This document shows, piece by piece, positions 26,197 to 35,510 of a stretch of DNA of 64,000 nt. The stretch spans positions 5,394,001 to 5,458,000 of the forward strand of contig NZ_CP124681.1 of assembly GCF_029961765.1 (NCBI RefSeq). The letters run 5' to 3'. The notes beneath the pieces are model-generated. The model did no database searches. It was not told where the DNA came from and worked only from the letters and a program-made list of their open reading frames with translations. How positions within the stretch are numbered: the first letter of the stretch is position 1; each line of letters opens with the position of its first letter. Made by a program: the position numbers and the translations under genes. The stretch is from Nocardioides sp. QY071. GTDB lineage: Bacteria; Actinomycetota; Actinomycetes; Propionibacteriales; Nocardioidaceae.

Positions 26197-28709
26197 ACGC
26201 ACCGGAGGGCCCGTCCCACAAGGCACCGCCCGCCGGCGACCCGCTCGACCGCAGCCGGTTCCCCGTCGACGAGTGGCGGCTGGTCGAGACCCGGTTCGAC
26301 GGCAGTGACCTCGGCACCACCGAGTCGCTGTTCACCGTCGGCAACGGCTACCTCGGCCTGCGCGGCAACTACTCCGAGAGCCGCGACGCGCACCTCGACG
26401 GCACCTTCATCAACGGCTTCCACGAGACCTGGCCGATCTCCCACGCCGAGGAGGCCTACGGCTTCGCGCGGATCGGGCAGACCATCGTCAACGTGCCGGA
26501 CCCCAAGGTGATCCGGCTCTACGTCGACGACGAGCCGCTGCAGATCTCGGTCGCCGACCTGATCGAGTACGAGCGGGCGCTGGACTTCCGCACCGGCGTG
26601 CTCACCCGCGACCTGCTCTGGCGCACGCCCGGTGGCAAGCGGGTGCGGGTGCGCAGCACCCGGATGGTGCCGCTCGAGCAGCGTCACCTCGCGGTGCTCA
26701 CCTTCGAGGTCACCCTGCTCGACCAGCGCGCGTCCCTGGCGATCTCCTCCCAGCTGGTCAACCGGCAGGACGAGCAGCGCGAGGCCGGTCCGCTCGACCA
26801 GAGCGGCGGTGGTACGGCGGACCCGCGCCGCGCCGAGGCGTTCGACCGCCGGGTGCTGGAGCCGCGGATCAAGGCGGCGAGCCAGGTCACCGGCCGGCTC
26901 TCGCTCGGCTACCGGGCGGCGCAGAGCGGGATGACGCTCGGCGTGGTCGCTGACCACCTGCTGGAGACGGCGTCGCCGTACTCCCTGGAGGTGCACGCCG
27001 AGGACGACCTCGCCAAGGCGATCTACCGGGTCGCGGCCGAGCCCGACGTACCCGTGAAGCTGACCAAGCTGGTGTCCTTCCACACCGCGGAGACGGTGCC
27101 GCCGCGCGAGCTGATCGACCGCTGCGAGCGCACCCTGGCCCGCACCCGCGAGGAGGGCGTGGCCCACCAGTACGCCGCGCAGGAGGCCTGGCTCAAGGCC
27201 TTCTGGGCGCGCGCGGACGTCGAGGTCCCCGGCCAGCCGGCCCTGCAGCAGGCGATCCGGTGGAACCTCTTCTCGATCCTGCAGGCCTCGGCGCGCGCGG
27301 AGGGCCAGGGCATCGCCGCCAAGGGGGTGAGCGGCTCCGGGTACGGCGGCCACTACTTCTGGGACACCGAGATCTACGTGATGCCGTTCCTCACCTACAC
27401 GATGCCGTGGGCGGCGCGGAACGCGCTGCGCTTCCGCTACAACCTGCTCGACAGCGCCCGCGCGCGGGCCCGCGAGCTGTCCCAGAAGGGCGCACTCTTC
27501 CCGTGGCGCACGATCAGCGGCCAGGAGGCGTCCGCCTACTACGCGGCCGGCACCGCGCAGTACCACATCGACGCGGATATCGCCTACGCCCTGAGCCAGT
27601 ACGTCGGCGCCACCGGTGACGAGGAGTTCCTCGCCCGGGAGGCGGTCGACATCTTCATCGAGACCGCCCGGATGTGGGCCGACCTCGGGTTCTGGCGCGA
27701 CGAGTCGCGGCGCACCTTCCACATCCACGGCGTCACCGGGCCCGACGAGTACACGACCGTCGTCAACGACAACCTGTACACGAACGTGCTCGCGCGATTC
27801 AACCTGCGCCGTGCCGCGCGCGCGGTGTGGGAGCTGCAGCGCGACGCCCCGGAGGCGTACGACGACCTGGTGCGTCGTACCGGACTGACCGCGGACGAGC
27901 CGGACGAGTGGGCCGAGTGCGCCGACGGGATGTCGATCCCGTTCGACTCCTTCCTCGGCATCCACCCGCAGGACGCCCACTTCCTCGAGCGCGAGATGTG
28001 GGACCTGGAGAACACCCCGCTCGACAAGCGGCCCCTGCTGCTGCACTACCACCCACTGGTGATCTACCGGTTCCAGGTGCTCAAGCAGGCCGACGTCGTG
28101 CTCGCGCTCTACCTGCAGGGCGAGGAGTTCACCGCAGACCAGAAGCAGGCCGACTTCGAGTACTACGACCCGATCACCACCGGTGACTCCACCCTGTCCG
28201 CGGTGGTGCAGTCGATCGTCGCCGCCGAGGTCGGCTACTCGGACCTCGCGGTGCGCTACTTCCACGCCGCGCTCTTCGTCGACCTCGCCGACCGCCACAA
28301 CAACACCGCGGACGGCGTCCACGTCGCCTCGACCGGTGGCGTCTGGAGCGCCCTGGTCAGTGGCTTCGGCGGCTTCCGCGACCGCGGCTCCGGGGCCGGC
28401 GACCAGCAGTGGCAGCTCGACCCGCGGCTGCCTGCGTCGTGGTCGTCGCTGGTCTTCCGGGTCACCCTGCACGGCACCCGGGTCCGGGTCACGGTCCGGC
28501 CGGCCGAGCTGGAGCTGTGCGTCGAGCACGGGACCGGGCCGGTCACCTTCGCGGTGCGGGGACAGCTGGTGAAGGTCGGGCCGGGTGATCCCGTGGTCGT
28601 CCCGCTCGAGGACCAGGGTCCGCGCCTGGACGGCGAGCCGCCGTACCCCGCCGGGATCCAGCGCGCCGACGGGACGGTGATCTCGGCGATCGTGCCGAGC
28701 GGGGACTGA
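26193..28709 (+). CDS. glycoside hydrolase family 65 disaccharide phosphorylase
   Basis: An 838-residue GH65 protein. The N-terminal super-sandwich (SLFTVGNGYLGLRGNYSE, GTFINGFHETWPI) leads to the (alpha/alpha)6 barrel with GSGYGGHYFWDTEIYVMPF and HGVTGPDEYTTVVNDNLYTN; Glu519 in GPDEY is the general acid. Family members phosphorolyse maltose, trehalose, kojibiose or nigerose with inversion to beta-glucose-1-phosphate. The coupled beta-phosphoglucomutase gene supports this. The exact disaccharide is undetermined; trehalose or kojibiose are plausible. Confidence 0.93.
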   Translation: MNAPEGPSHKAPPAGDPLDRSRFPVDEWRLVETRFDGSDLGTTESLFTVGNGYLGLRGNYSESRDAHLDGTFINGFHETWPISHAEEAYGFARIGQTIVNVPDPKVIRLYVDDEPLQISVADLIEYERALDFRTGVLTRDLLWRTPGGKRVRVRSTRMVPLEQRHLAVLTFEVTLLDQRASLAISSQLVNRQDEQREAGPLDQSGGGTADPRRAEAFDRRVLEPRIKAASQVTGRLSLGYRAAQSGMTLGVVADHLLETASPYSLEVHAEDDLAKAIYRVAAEPDVPVKLTKLVSFHTAETVPPRELIDRCERTLARTREEGVAHQYAAQEAWLKAFWARADVEVPGQPALQQAIRWNLFSILQASARAEGQGIAAKGVSGSGYGGHYFWDTEIYVMPFLTYTMPWAARNALRFRYNLLDSARARARELSQKGALFPWRTISGQEASAYYAAGTAQYHIDADIAYALSQYVGATGDEEFLAREAVDIFIETARMWADLGFWRDESRRTFHIHGVTGPDEYTTVVNDNLYTNVLARFNLRRAARAVWELQRDAPEAYDDLVRRTGLTADEPDEWAECADGMSIPFDSFLGIHPQDAHFLEREMWDLENTPLDKRPLLLHYHPLVIYRFQVLKQADVVLALYLQGEEFTADQKQADFEYYDPITTGDSTLSAVVQSIVAAEVGYSDLAVRYFHAALFVDLADRHNNTADGVHVASTGGVWSALVSGFGGFRDRGSGAGDQQWQLDPRLPASWSSLVFRVTLHGTRVRVTVRPAELELCVEHGTGPVTFAVRGQLVKVGPGDPVVVPLEDQGPRLDGEPPYPAGIQRADGTVISAIVPSGD

Positions 28710-28711
28710 GA

Positions 28712-28751
28712 GGCTGCATGAGTCCCCGGTCGGCCGGGGACTCATGCAGCC
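28712..28751. terminator. bidirectional hairpin between GH65 and response-regulator genes
   Basis: Perfect 18-base arms (GGCTGCATGAGTCCCCGG at 28712-28729, mirrored at 28734-28751) with a 4-base loop. It lies just after the GH65 stop and contains the stop codon of the convergent response-regulator gene. There is no T-run on either side. Confidence 0.8.
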
Positions 28752-29413
28752 GGTGGCCTCCACCCGACCCGGTTGGCGAGCCCGACGGCGGCGAGCTGGG
28801 AGGACACCTCCAGCTTGGCGAGGATCCGCTTCACCTGCGTCCGTACGGTGCTCTCGGACACGACGAACGCGGCCGCGATGTCGTGGACGGTCTCGCCGCG
28901 CATCAGGTGCCCGAGCACCACGGCCTCGCGCGGGGTGAGCCGCTCGAACCGCACCCGGATCTCCCGGTGCTCCTTGCCGTTCTCGCGGGCGAGGGCGATC
29001 AGCTCGGCGCGCTCGGTCTCGTCCATCACCGGCCCGCCGCGCGCCAGGGAGGTGATCACGGCGAGCACGGCGTCGAGGGAGCCCGCCTTCGACAGCACCC
29101 GACGCGCGCCCGCGGCGAGGCACTCGCCCCACCGCACCCGGTCGGTGGTCGCCGTGAGGACGAGGACCGGGACCCCGGCGCGGGCGAGCGGGGCGATGAG
29201 CAGGCGGCCGTCGCCGAGGGGCCCGAGGTCGAGGTCGAGCAGCACGATCCGCGGCCGGAGCTCGCGGACCCGGGCGAGGAGTGCGGCCGGCGAGGCGAAG
29301 TCGTCGGGCGTGAGGACCCGCACGTCGTGGTCCTCGCGGGTCAGCGCGAAGTCGAGGGACTGCGCGAACAGCGCGTGGTCCTCGACGATCACGACCCGTA
29401 GCCGGCTGGGCAC
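28742..29413 (-). CDS. LuxR/NarL-family response regulator
   Basis: A 223-residue regulator. The receiver domain has VVIVEDHALFAQSL and phospho-acceptor Asp60 (RIVLLDLDLG). The C-terminal HTH reads LTPREAVVLGHLMRGETVHD then IAAAFVVSESTVRTQVKRIL. Between them lies a linker rich in charged residues. It is four bases downstream of the histidine kinase gene and is its likely partner. Targets are unknown. Confidence 0.92.
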   Translation of the reverse strand: MPSRLRVVIVEDHALFAQSLDFALTREDHDVRVLTPDDFASPAALLARVRELRPRIVLLDLDLGPLGDGRLLIAPLARAGVPVLVLTATTDRVRWGECLAAGARRVLSKAGSLDAVLAVITSLARGGPVMDETERAELIALARENGKEHREIRVRFERLTPREAVVLGHLMRGETVHDIAAAFVVSESTVRTQVKRILAKLEVSSQLAAVGLANRVGWRPPAA

Positions 29414-29417
29414 GTGA

Positions 29418-30641
29418 TCAGCCGGCCTGCGGTACGGCGCCCGCCCGGGGCAGCTCGACGGTGAAGGTGGCGCCCTCGCCGGGCTCGGAGTCGACCCGGA
29501 CCACGCCGCCGTGCAGGGTCACGACGCGGTGCACGATCGCCAGGCCGAGGCCGGCACCGGGGCGGCGGCGTACGGCGTGCCGGCGGGATCGGAAGAACTC
29601 CTCGAAGACCCGCTCACGGTCGGCGGCGTCGATCCCGATGCCGACGTCGCTGACCGTCAGCACCACGCCCGCCGGCCCGGCGACGACGCGGACCAGGACC
29701 CGGCCGCCCGGCTCGGAGTACTTGACCGCGTTGGACACCAGGTTGGCCACCATCCGGTCGAGGTCCTCGGGATCGCCCTGCAGCGTGGGCTCGTCGACCA
29801 CCTCGACGACCACCGTCACGTCCCGCCGGCGGGCCTCGGCGGCGTGCAGCGCGACCGCCTCGCGGGCCACTCGGCCGAGGTCGGTGGTGAGCGAGCGCAG
29901 CGGTACGTCGGTCCGCCCGAGCTTGGCGAGCGCGGCCATGTCGTCGACGACCGACCGCAGCCGCTCCACGCCTCCGTGCACGACGTCCAGCCCGGCGGTC
30001 ACGGAGTCGCCGAGGCCCGACTCGCCGCGCAGCGAGTCGATGGTGTGCGCGATCGCGGCCGCCGTACCGCGCAGCTCGTGGGAGAGCACGTCGATGATGC
30101 TGCGGCGGTACTCGGCGACCGCGTGCTCGTGCTCGACGCGCAGCTCGAGGTCGTCGCGCTCCAGCGCGGTGACGAGCGCCCGCTCGGCGAGGCGGACGTA
30201 CATCTGCAGCGTCGCCCGCTGCTCTGCGCCGGGCCGGCGACCGTCATCGGGCAGGTCGACCCACAGCACGCCCCGCAGCTGTCCGGCGTGGTCGTGGAGC
30301 AGCCCGCAGAGCAGGTCGCGGGAGTCCCACGCGTCCGGGTCGTCGAGAGGTGCGACGTCGGGCACCCACAGGTGCTCGTCGAGGTGGCCGCCGGAGCGGT
30401 CGGCCGGGACGAAGTGCAGCGCGCCCCACACGTCGGCGTTGGCGAGCTCGCGCTCGAGGAGCTCGACGGGGGTGCGCTGGTCGAGCAGCTGGGCGGCGGC
30501 GGTGTCGTCGCCGACCACGGCCACCGTGTGCAGCAGGCCGTCGAGGGCCAGGCTGACGGCAGCCACGCGGAACCCCGCGAACTCGATCACGCCCTCGGCG
30601 AGGAGCTGCAGGGTGCGGGTCAGCGATGCGTCGACCTCCAC
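29418..30641 (-). CDS. soluble sensor histidine kinase with GAF-like domain
   Basis: A 407-residue kinase with no transmembrane helix. Residues 1-165 look like a GAF-type sensor (GFRVAAVSLALDGLLHTVAV). The H-box is IDVLSHELRGTAAAIAH with His188. The catalytic domain has the N-box NLVSNAVKYSEPGG, VSDVGIGIDAADRERVFEEF and RPGAGLGLAIVHRV. It would sense a cytoplasmic signal and phosphorylate the adjacent NarL-type regulator. A HisKA-type kinase paired with a NarL-type regulator is a less usual combination. Confidence 0.9.
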   Translation of the reverse strand: MEVDASLTRTLQLLAEGVIEFAGFRVAAVSLALDGLLHTVAVVGDDTAAAQLLDQRTPVELLERELANADVWGALHFVPADRSGGHLDEHLWVPDVAPLDDPDAWDSRDLLCGLLHDHAGQLRGVLWVDLPDDGRRPGAEQRATLQMYVRLAERALVTALERDDLELRVEHEHAVAEYRRSIIDVLSHELRGTAAAIAHTIDSLRGESGLGDSVTAGLDVVHGGVERLRSVVDDMAALAKLGRTDVPLRSLTTDLGRVAREAVALHAAEARRRDVTVVVEVVDEPTLQGDPEDLDRMVANLVSNAVKYSEPGGRVLVRVVAGPAGVVLTVSDVGIGIDAADRERVFEEFFRSRRHAVRRRPGAGLGLAIVHRVVTLHGGVVRVDSEPGEGATFTVELPRAGAVPQAG

Positions 30642-30700
30642 ACCGACAACGATGCCCGAAGTCGGGCGCGTTCAGACCCCGGTCGGCGCAGGCCGGCCGG

Positions 30701-31585
30701 TCAGGCGCTGAACAGCGTCGGCGCGATCCAGTCCGCGACCCACGAGACCGGGGCCCGGCCCGGGCCCACCTCGGCAAGCTCGCGGGCGGCGAGCTCGAGC
30801 AGGAGCAGCCGGGCGACGCACCGGGCCTCGCCGACCACCCGGCCGTGCCATCGGGCCAGGATCCGCGGCGCCTCCTCGACCAGAGCGGTGCCGGCGCCGT
30901 ACCAGCGCAGCTCGCCGCGCAGCTCGTCGAGGCGGAAGTGCAGCGCGTCGAAGCCGATGGGCCGGTTCAGGCCATAGCGGTCCCACTCCCGCACCAGCAC
31001 CGTTCCGTGCGGGCCGGCCGCGACGGTGCGGCGCGACCAGCTGCCGTGCCAGGCGCCGCGGGGCAGCGCGTCGAGGTCGTGGCGGTTGCCGAGCTGGTCG
31101 AGCGCCGCGAGCAGCTGGTCCCCGAACGCCGAGGCCGGCAGGTCCTGGAGCCGGGTCCGCAGGCCACCGGCGTAGGAGTGGTCGAGGTCCGCGATCGTGG
31201 CGAGCTCGACCACCACCCGCTCCGCGTCGTAGCGCGCCGGACGGGTCGGCACCCGGCCGGGGTACGGCGACGCGCACCACTCCTGGACCAGCAGCGGGCG
31301 CCCGGACCAGGTGGTCAGGGCGAGCAGGCGGGGCGCGACCAGGCGGCTGTTGCGGTGGTGCGCCTCCAGCGTCGCCAGCGCGCCGGCACCGTCGAGCAGC
31401 CGCCGGGACCCGGTGTCGTCGTCGGCCCACCGCACGACGGCGACCCGGCGCGCCTGCTCGTCGTACACGTGGCACTGGGTCTCCCCCGGCGGGCCCGGCT
31501 GCGGCAGCAACCGGACGGGGCTCTCGAGCGCGGCACCGACGAGGTCGGTGAGGTCGTCGAGGGCTTGCGGGCTCAGCTGGTTCAT
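30701..31585 (-). CDS. aminoglycoside-phosphotransferase-like protein, possibly degenerate
   Basis: A 294-residue protein of uncertain function. The segment GAWHGSWSRRTVAAGPHGTV and then LVREWDRYGLNRPIGFDALH aligns with the HGDxxxxN and WDWE/RF motifs of APH/choline-kinase-like phosphotransferases. The catalytic Asp of HGD is Ser here, so it may be inactive or use another base. No antibiotic resistance should be inferred. ATG 31585 has a GGAGGG site. Divergent from an MFS transporter. Confidence 0.6.
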   Translation of the reverse strand: MNQLSPQALDDLTDLVGAALESPVRLLPQPGPPGETQCHVYDEQARRVAVVRWADDDTGSRRLLDGAGALATLEAHHRNSRLVAPRLLALTTWSGRPLLVQEWCASPYPGRVPTRPARYDAERVVVELATIADLDHSYAGGLRTRLQDLPASAFGDQLLAALDQLGNRHDLDALPRGAWHGSWSRRTVAAGPHGTVLVREWDRYGLNRPIGFDALHFRLDELRGELRWYGAGTALVEEAPRILARWHGRVVGEARCVARLLLLELAARELAEVGPGRAPVSWVADWIAPTLFSA

Positions 31586-31780
31586 GCGCGGTCCCTCCTG
31601 TGGTCCGGCGCGCCCCCCAGACGCGCCGGATGTCCAGCGTCGGGGACGACGCGACGCAGGTGGAGGGTTGTCGGACGACGTCCCCAGAATTCGGTAGAGC
31701 CCGACTCGCCCGGTCCCCATCACGTCTCATATCACGAGATCCCTGTCTCATTCCATGGACACTGGTGCTTGACTGGTCCG

Positions 31781-33025
31781 GTGACCTCCACCGCCGCCCC
31801 GTCCCCGACGCAGGCGCGGACGGTCTCCGCCGCCCGGCGCTGGGCGATGCTGGCCGCCGGCACCGGGGCCCAGGCCGCGACGGCCGCGATGGTGACCGCA
31901 CCGAGCTTCCTCATCCCCGAGCTGCACCGCCCCGTCGCGGAGGGCGGCTACGGGATGAGCCTGGCCGAGGCCGGGCTGGTCGCGTCGGCGTCGATGACCG
32001 GGATGATGTTCACCCTCGTGCTCTGGGGCCTCGTGGTCGACCGCCGCGGCGAGCGGTTCGCGCTGCTGGCCGGCCTGCTGGTCACGGCGGCCGGCGGCGG
32101 CGCCGCGGCCGCGCTGGCCTCACCGTGGCCGATGGCCGCCGCGCTCGGCTTCGCCGGCATCGGTGCGGCGGCGACCAACTCCGCCTCGGGCCGCGTCGTC
32201 GTCGGCTGGTTCCCGCCCGAGCGGCGGGGGATCGCGATGGGGATCCGGCAGACCGGGCAGCCGCTCGGCGTCGGGATCGCCGCCGGCACGGTCGCCGTCA
32301 TCGCCCACCACCACGGCATCGGCCCCGCCCTGTGGGTACCGACCGCGGCCGCCGTCCTCGTCGCGGTCCTCGTCGCGCTCGTCGTCCTCGACCCGCCCCG
32401 GCCTGCCGCGGCCGCGGGCGTCGCCGTCGCGAACCCCTACCGGGAGGACCGCTACCTCGCCCGGATCCACGCCGCCTCGGTGCTGCTCGTCGTCCCGCAG
32501 TTCCTGGTCTGGACCTTCGGCCTGACCTGGCTGGTCGACGACCTCGGCTGGTCGCCCGGCATCGCCGGCCTGGTCGTCGCCGGCACCCAGGTCGCCGGCG
32601 CCGCTGCCCGGATCGGCGCAGGCTGGGCCTCCGACCTGGTCGGCAGCCGGATGCGGCCGATGCGCGCGGTCGCCTTCCTCGCCGCCGCCACCATGGCGCT
32701 GCTCGGCCTTGCCGCCGCGGGAGCCGACGGGTCCGGGCCGGTGACGGCGCTGGCGGTCGGGCTGCTCGTCGTCGCGTCCGCCGTCACCGTGGCCGACAAC
32801 GGGCTCGCCTTCACCGCCGTCGCCGAGCGGGCCGGGCCGTTCTGGTCCGGCCGCGCCCTCGGCCTGCAGAACACCGCCCAGCACCTCGCCGCCGTCGCCG
32901 TGCCGCCCGTCGCGGGGCTGACCATCACCGCCTGGGGCTACGGCGCGTCGTACGCCCTCGCGGCGGCGCTCCCCCTGCTCGCGGTGGCCGTCGTACCGAT
33001 CGCCGGCGAGCGCCGGGTCAGCTGA
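31781..33025 (+). CDS. MFS transporter (second)
   Basis: A 414-residue, 12-helix MFS protein. Motif A is GLVVDRRGERFALL, and GIAMGIRQTGQPLGVGIAAG resembles the oxalate/formate- and nitrate-sugar type MFS proteins. The GTG at 31781 is the first in-frame start before helix 1; no Shine-Dalgarno is visible, so translation could be leaderless. It is followed by the convergent exonuclease III gene 10 bases away. Substrate unknown. Confidence 0.85.
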   Translation: MTSTAAPSPTQARTVSAARRWAMLAAGTGAQAATAAMVTAPSFLIPELHRPVAEGGYGMSLAEAGLVASASMTGMMFTLVLWGLVVDRRGERFALLAGLLVTAAGGGAAAALASPWPMAAALGFAGIGAAATNSASGRVVVGWFPPERRGIAMGIRQTGQPLGVGIAAGTVAVIAHHHGIGPALWVPTAAAVLVAVLVALVVLDPPRPAAAAGVAVANPYREDRYLARIHAASVLLVVPQFLVWTFGLTWLVDDLGWSPGIAGLVVAGTQVAGAAARIGAGWASDLVGSRMRPMRAVAFLAAATMALLGLAAAGADGSGPVTALAVGLLVVASAVTVADNGLAFTAVAERAGPFWSGRALGLQNTAQHLAAVAVPPVAGLTITAWGYGASYALAAALPLLAVAVVPIAGERRVS

Positions 33026-33035
33026 GAGCGCCAGG

Positions 33036-33908
33036 TCAGCTGAGGTCGTAGTCGACGACCACCGGGGCGTGGTCGCTCATCCGGACTCCGAGGTGGTCCC
33101 GGTCGACGACCGCGGACACGGCCGCGCGGGCGAGCCGCGGGGTCGCGAGGTGGTAGTCGATGCGCCACCCCCGGTCCTCGTCGTAGGCCCGGCCGAGCCA
33201 GCTCCACCAGGAGTACGGCCCGGCCGTGTCCGGGTGCAGGTGCCGCACCACGTCCACGAGCGTGCGCGGTGAGAGCTGCGCGGCCAGCCAGGCCCGCTCC
33301 TCGGGCAGGAAGCCCTCCGTCTGGTTGCTGCGCTTGTAGGCGGCGACGTCGAGCTTCTGGTGCGCCACGTTGAGGTCCCCGGTGAGCAGGAACTCCCGGC
33401 CCTGCGCCGCCGCGGCCTTGCGGGCAGTCGCGAGGTGGCGGGCGAAGCCGGCCATGAACGCCATCTTGCGGTCGTACTTCGCCCCGCCGTCGGGCGCCTC
33501 CCGCATCCGCTTGGGGTCTTGCAGGTGCGCGGGCAGGCCGCCCTTGGGGAGGTAGAGGCTCGCCACGGTGAGGGGTACGTCGGCCAGGTCGACCTCGACG
33601 TAGCGCCCCTCCGTCGCGTGCTTGCGCAGCGCGCGGTGCAGCGGCCGCTCGGGGTCCGGCACCGACCAGCTGCGGACCGCGGCGGCCGGCTCCCGGGTCA
33701 GTACGGCGACGCCGTTGCGCCCGGCGACCTCCCCCGCGTCATACGCCACCTGGTAGTCGCCGAACGCGCCCTCGGGCAGCGCGGCGACCGGGCAGCGCAC
33801 CTCCTGCAGCGTGACGACATCGCACCCGCGGGTGGCCAGCCAGTCGCCGAAGCCGCGTCGGTGGGCAGCACGGATGCCGTTGATGTTGGCGGTGGCGATG
33901 CGAAGCAC
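33036..33908 (-). CDS. xthA: exodeoxyribonuclease III / AP endonuclease
   Basis: A 290-residue member of the ExoIII/Ape1 family. Catalytic motifs visible are IATANINGIRAAH, VVTLQEVRC (metal-binding Glu), SLYLPKGG, FLLTGDLNVAHQKLDV, WWSWLGRAYDEDRGWRIDY and the final SDHAPVVVDY (catalytic Asp-His). It repairs abasic sites and 3'-blocked ends. Of the two exonuclease III types in actinobacteria this one has the shorter YxPxG form; whether it is the main enzyme cannot be told. Confidence 0.94.
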   Translation of the reverse strand: MLRIATANINGIRAAHRRGFGDWLATRGCDVVTLQEVRCPVAALPEGAFGDYQVAYDAGEVAGRNGVAVLTREPAAAVRSWSVPDPERPLHRALRKHATEGRYVEVDLADVPLTVASLYLPKGGLPAHLQDPKRMREAPDGGAKYDRKMAFMAGFARHLATARKAAAAQGREFLLTGDLNVAHQKLDVAAYKRSNQTEGFLPEERAWLAAQLSPRTLVDVVRHLHPDTAGPYSWWSWLGRAYDEDRGWRIDYHLATPRLARAAVSAVVDRDHLGVRMSDHAPVVVDYDLS

Positions 33909-33917
33909 CGGGCGATG

Positions 33918-34508
33918 CTAGTGGTCCGTCGCGGGCGAATCGTCGGGCGGCCCCACACCGAAGACGTCCATCACCAGCGCGAGCGTGGAGTAGTAGCCGA
34001 CCAGCACGACGAGCTCGAGGAGGTCGGCCTCGCCCAGGGCCGCCGCAGCCGCCGCGAACTCGGCATCGGACAGTGCCCGCTCGCGCACCAGCCGGCCGGG
34101 GACCTCGCCGCACCAGCGCTCCCGCTCCCCGACGCCGGCGAAGGTGCCGCCGGCGATCGCCGCGAGCTCGTCCGGCTCCATCCCGATCGTCGCGGCCACC
34201 CGCTCGTGCGCCCAGGCCTCGAACGCCGAGCCGGTGGCGGCGGCCACGGCGAGGATCGCGATCTCGCGCTCGCGGTCGCTGAGGTGGCCCCGGTAGCGGA
34301 TCGCGGCCCCGAGGTCCTGCAACGCCGAGCCGACACCGGGCTGCAGCAGCATCGGACCGAACGGGCCGTGCAGCGAGCCGTCCGGTGCCGCCAGCGGGAA
34401 CGGCTGGTCGCCCGAGGCCCGTGGCCCGGAGGTGATGGTGTCGTAGAGGTGCCGGGCCGCTGCGTCGAGGTCCTCGGGACGGGGGGAGCGGAACCGGTCG
34501 CCGGTCAC
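33918..34508 (-). CDS. carboxymuconolactone decarboxylase-family protein
   Basis: A 196-residue CMD/AhpD-like all-helical protein. Recognisable segments are ILAVAAATGSAFEAWAHERV (the usual catalytic Cys-x-x-Cys of AhpD is absent) and LLELVVLVGYYSTLALVMDV. The GTG at 34508 overlaps the epimerase stop by four bases and is preferred over an ATG at 34523 inside the previous gene. Function unknown; without the cysteines an alkylhydroperoxidase role is unlikely, and a lactone decarboxylase-like role is possible. Confidence 0.8.
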   Translation of the reverse strand: MTGDRFRSPRPEDLDAAARHLYDTITSGPRASGDQPFPLAAPDGSLHGPFGPMLLQPGVGSALQDLGAAIRYRGHLSDREREIAILAVAAATGSAFEAWAHERVAATIGMEPDELAAIAGGTFAGVGERERWCGEVPGRLVRERALSDAEFAAAAAALGEADLLELVVLVGYYSTLALVMDVFGVGPPDDSPATDH

Positions 34509-35479
34509 CGTCGAGCCCGCCACCGGGCCAGGAGGTCGGCCTCCCGCTCGGTGGTGATCCCCGTGATCCGCGCCGCGGGATCGGCGTCCAGCCAGGCCCG
34601 GGTGTCGCGGGTCGTGGCGCCGACCGCCCGCGGCTGCAGGCCCGCCGCCAGGGCGGCAGCGGCGTCGTGGGCCAGCATGCCGTCGTACGCCGGGCGCGGG
34701 AGCCAGAGCGGGATGCTGTCGGGCCCGGACCAGGCCTCGACGCCCTCGGCCTCGAGGAAGTCCTGGGCGACCCAGACCAGGTCGGCGTCGGGCAGGGCGG
34801 CGGCGAGGAGGTCCGCGATCGGCTGCGCGGGGCCGACGGCGTCGTACGTCCCGCCGGTGCGGTCCTCGGCCAGGGTGACGACCCAGGCGGCGAGGTCACG
34901 GACGTCGATCACCTGCACGAGGTCCTGCGGGTCGCCGGGCGCGAGCACCTCGCCGGTCGCGGTGGAGCGGCGCGCCCAGTACGCGAACCGGCCGCTCGGG
35001 TCGCCTGGCCCGACGATCAGGCCCGGGCGCACGACGGCCGCACCGGGTGACGCGTCGAGGACGAGGCGCTCGCAGGCGACCTTCATCCCGCCGTAGTTCT
35101 CGACGCTGGCCATCGGGTCCAGGTCGTCGGCGATCGCGTCCCGGAGCCTCCCCTGGCCGGGGCCCGCGGGGTCGGCGTCGTCGGCGTAGACCGAGATGGT
35201 GGAGACGAACACCCAGTGCGCGTCCTCAGGTGCGGCGGCCAGGGCACGCCGCACGTGGGAGGGGGTGCGCGCCACGTCGACCACGGCGTCGTACGGATCA
35301 CCGTCGGTGAGCTCGGCCGGCGCCTGCTCGTCGCGGTCCCAGCGCACCGTCGTCACACCCGGTGGCACCGTGCCGGACCGCCCCCGGTTGGCGCACACCA
35401 CGTCGTGCCCGCGGCGCACCGCCTCGGACGCGACCGCGCGGGACAGGAACTGGGTGCCGCCGAGAACCAGGAGCCTCAT
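34505..35479 (-). CDS. NAD-dependent epimerase/dehydratase (SDR-type)
   Basis: A 324-residue extended short-chain dehydrogenase. The nucleotide motif is LVLGGTQFLSRAVASEAVRRG; VFVSTISVYADD and the catalytic YGGMK (YxxxK) follow; VVRPGLIVGPGDPSGRFAYW completes the pattern. It resembles epimerases such as the mycothiol or isoflavone-reductase-like NDPs of actinobacteria, but the substrate is unknown. ATG at 35479. Coupled to the downstream CMD-family gene. Confidence 0.88.
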   Translation of the reverse strand: MRLLVLGGTQFLSRAVASEAVRRGHDVVCANRGRSGTVPPGVTTVRWDRDEQAPAELTDGDPYDAVVDVARTPSHVRRALAAAPEDAHWVFVSTISVYADDADPAGPGQGRLRDAIADDLDPMASVENYGGMKVACERLVLDASPGAAVVRPGLIVGPGDPSGRFAYWARRSTATGEVLAPGDPQDLVQVIDVRDLAAWVVTLAEDRTGGTYDAVGPAQPIADLLAAALPDADLVWVAQDFLEAEGVEAWSGPDSIPLWLPRPAYDGMLAHDAAAALAAGLQPRAVGATTRDTRAWLDADPAARITGITTEREADLLARWRARR

Positions 35480-35510
35480 CCGCACAGCATGCCCTGCCGG
35501 TGGCTGGCCC

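Noticed and set aside
30701..31585. Aminoglycoside-resistance gene
   Set aside because: The similarity is only to the broad kinase-like fold, and the catalytic Asp is missing.
31755..31772. Tiny leader ORF ATGGACACTGGTGCTTGA before the second MFS gene
   Set aside because: Only five codons and no supporting ribosome site; probably chance.
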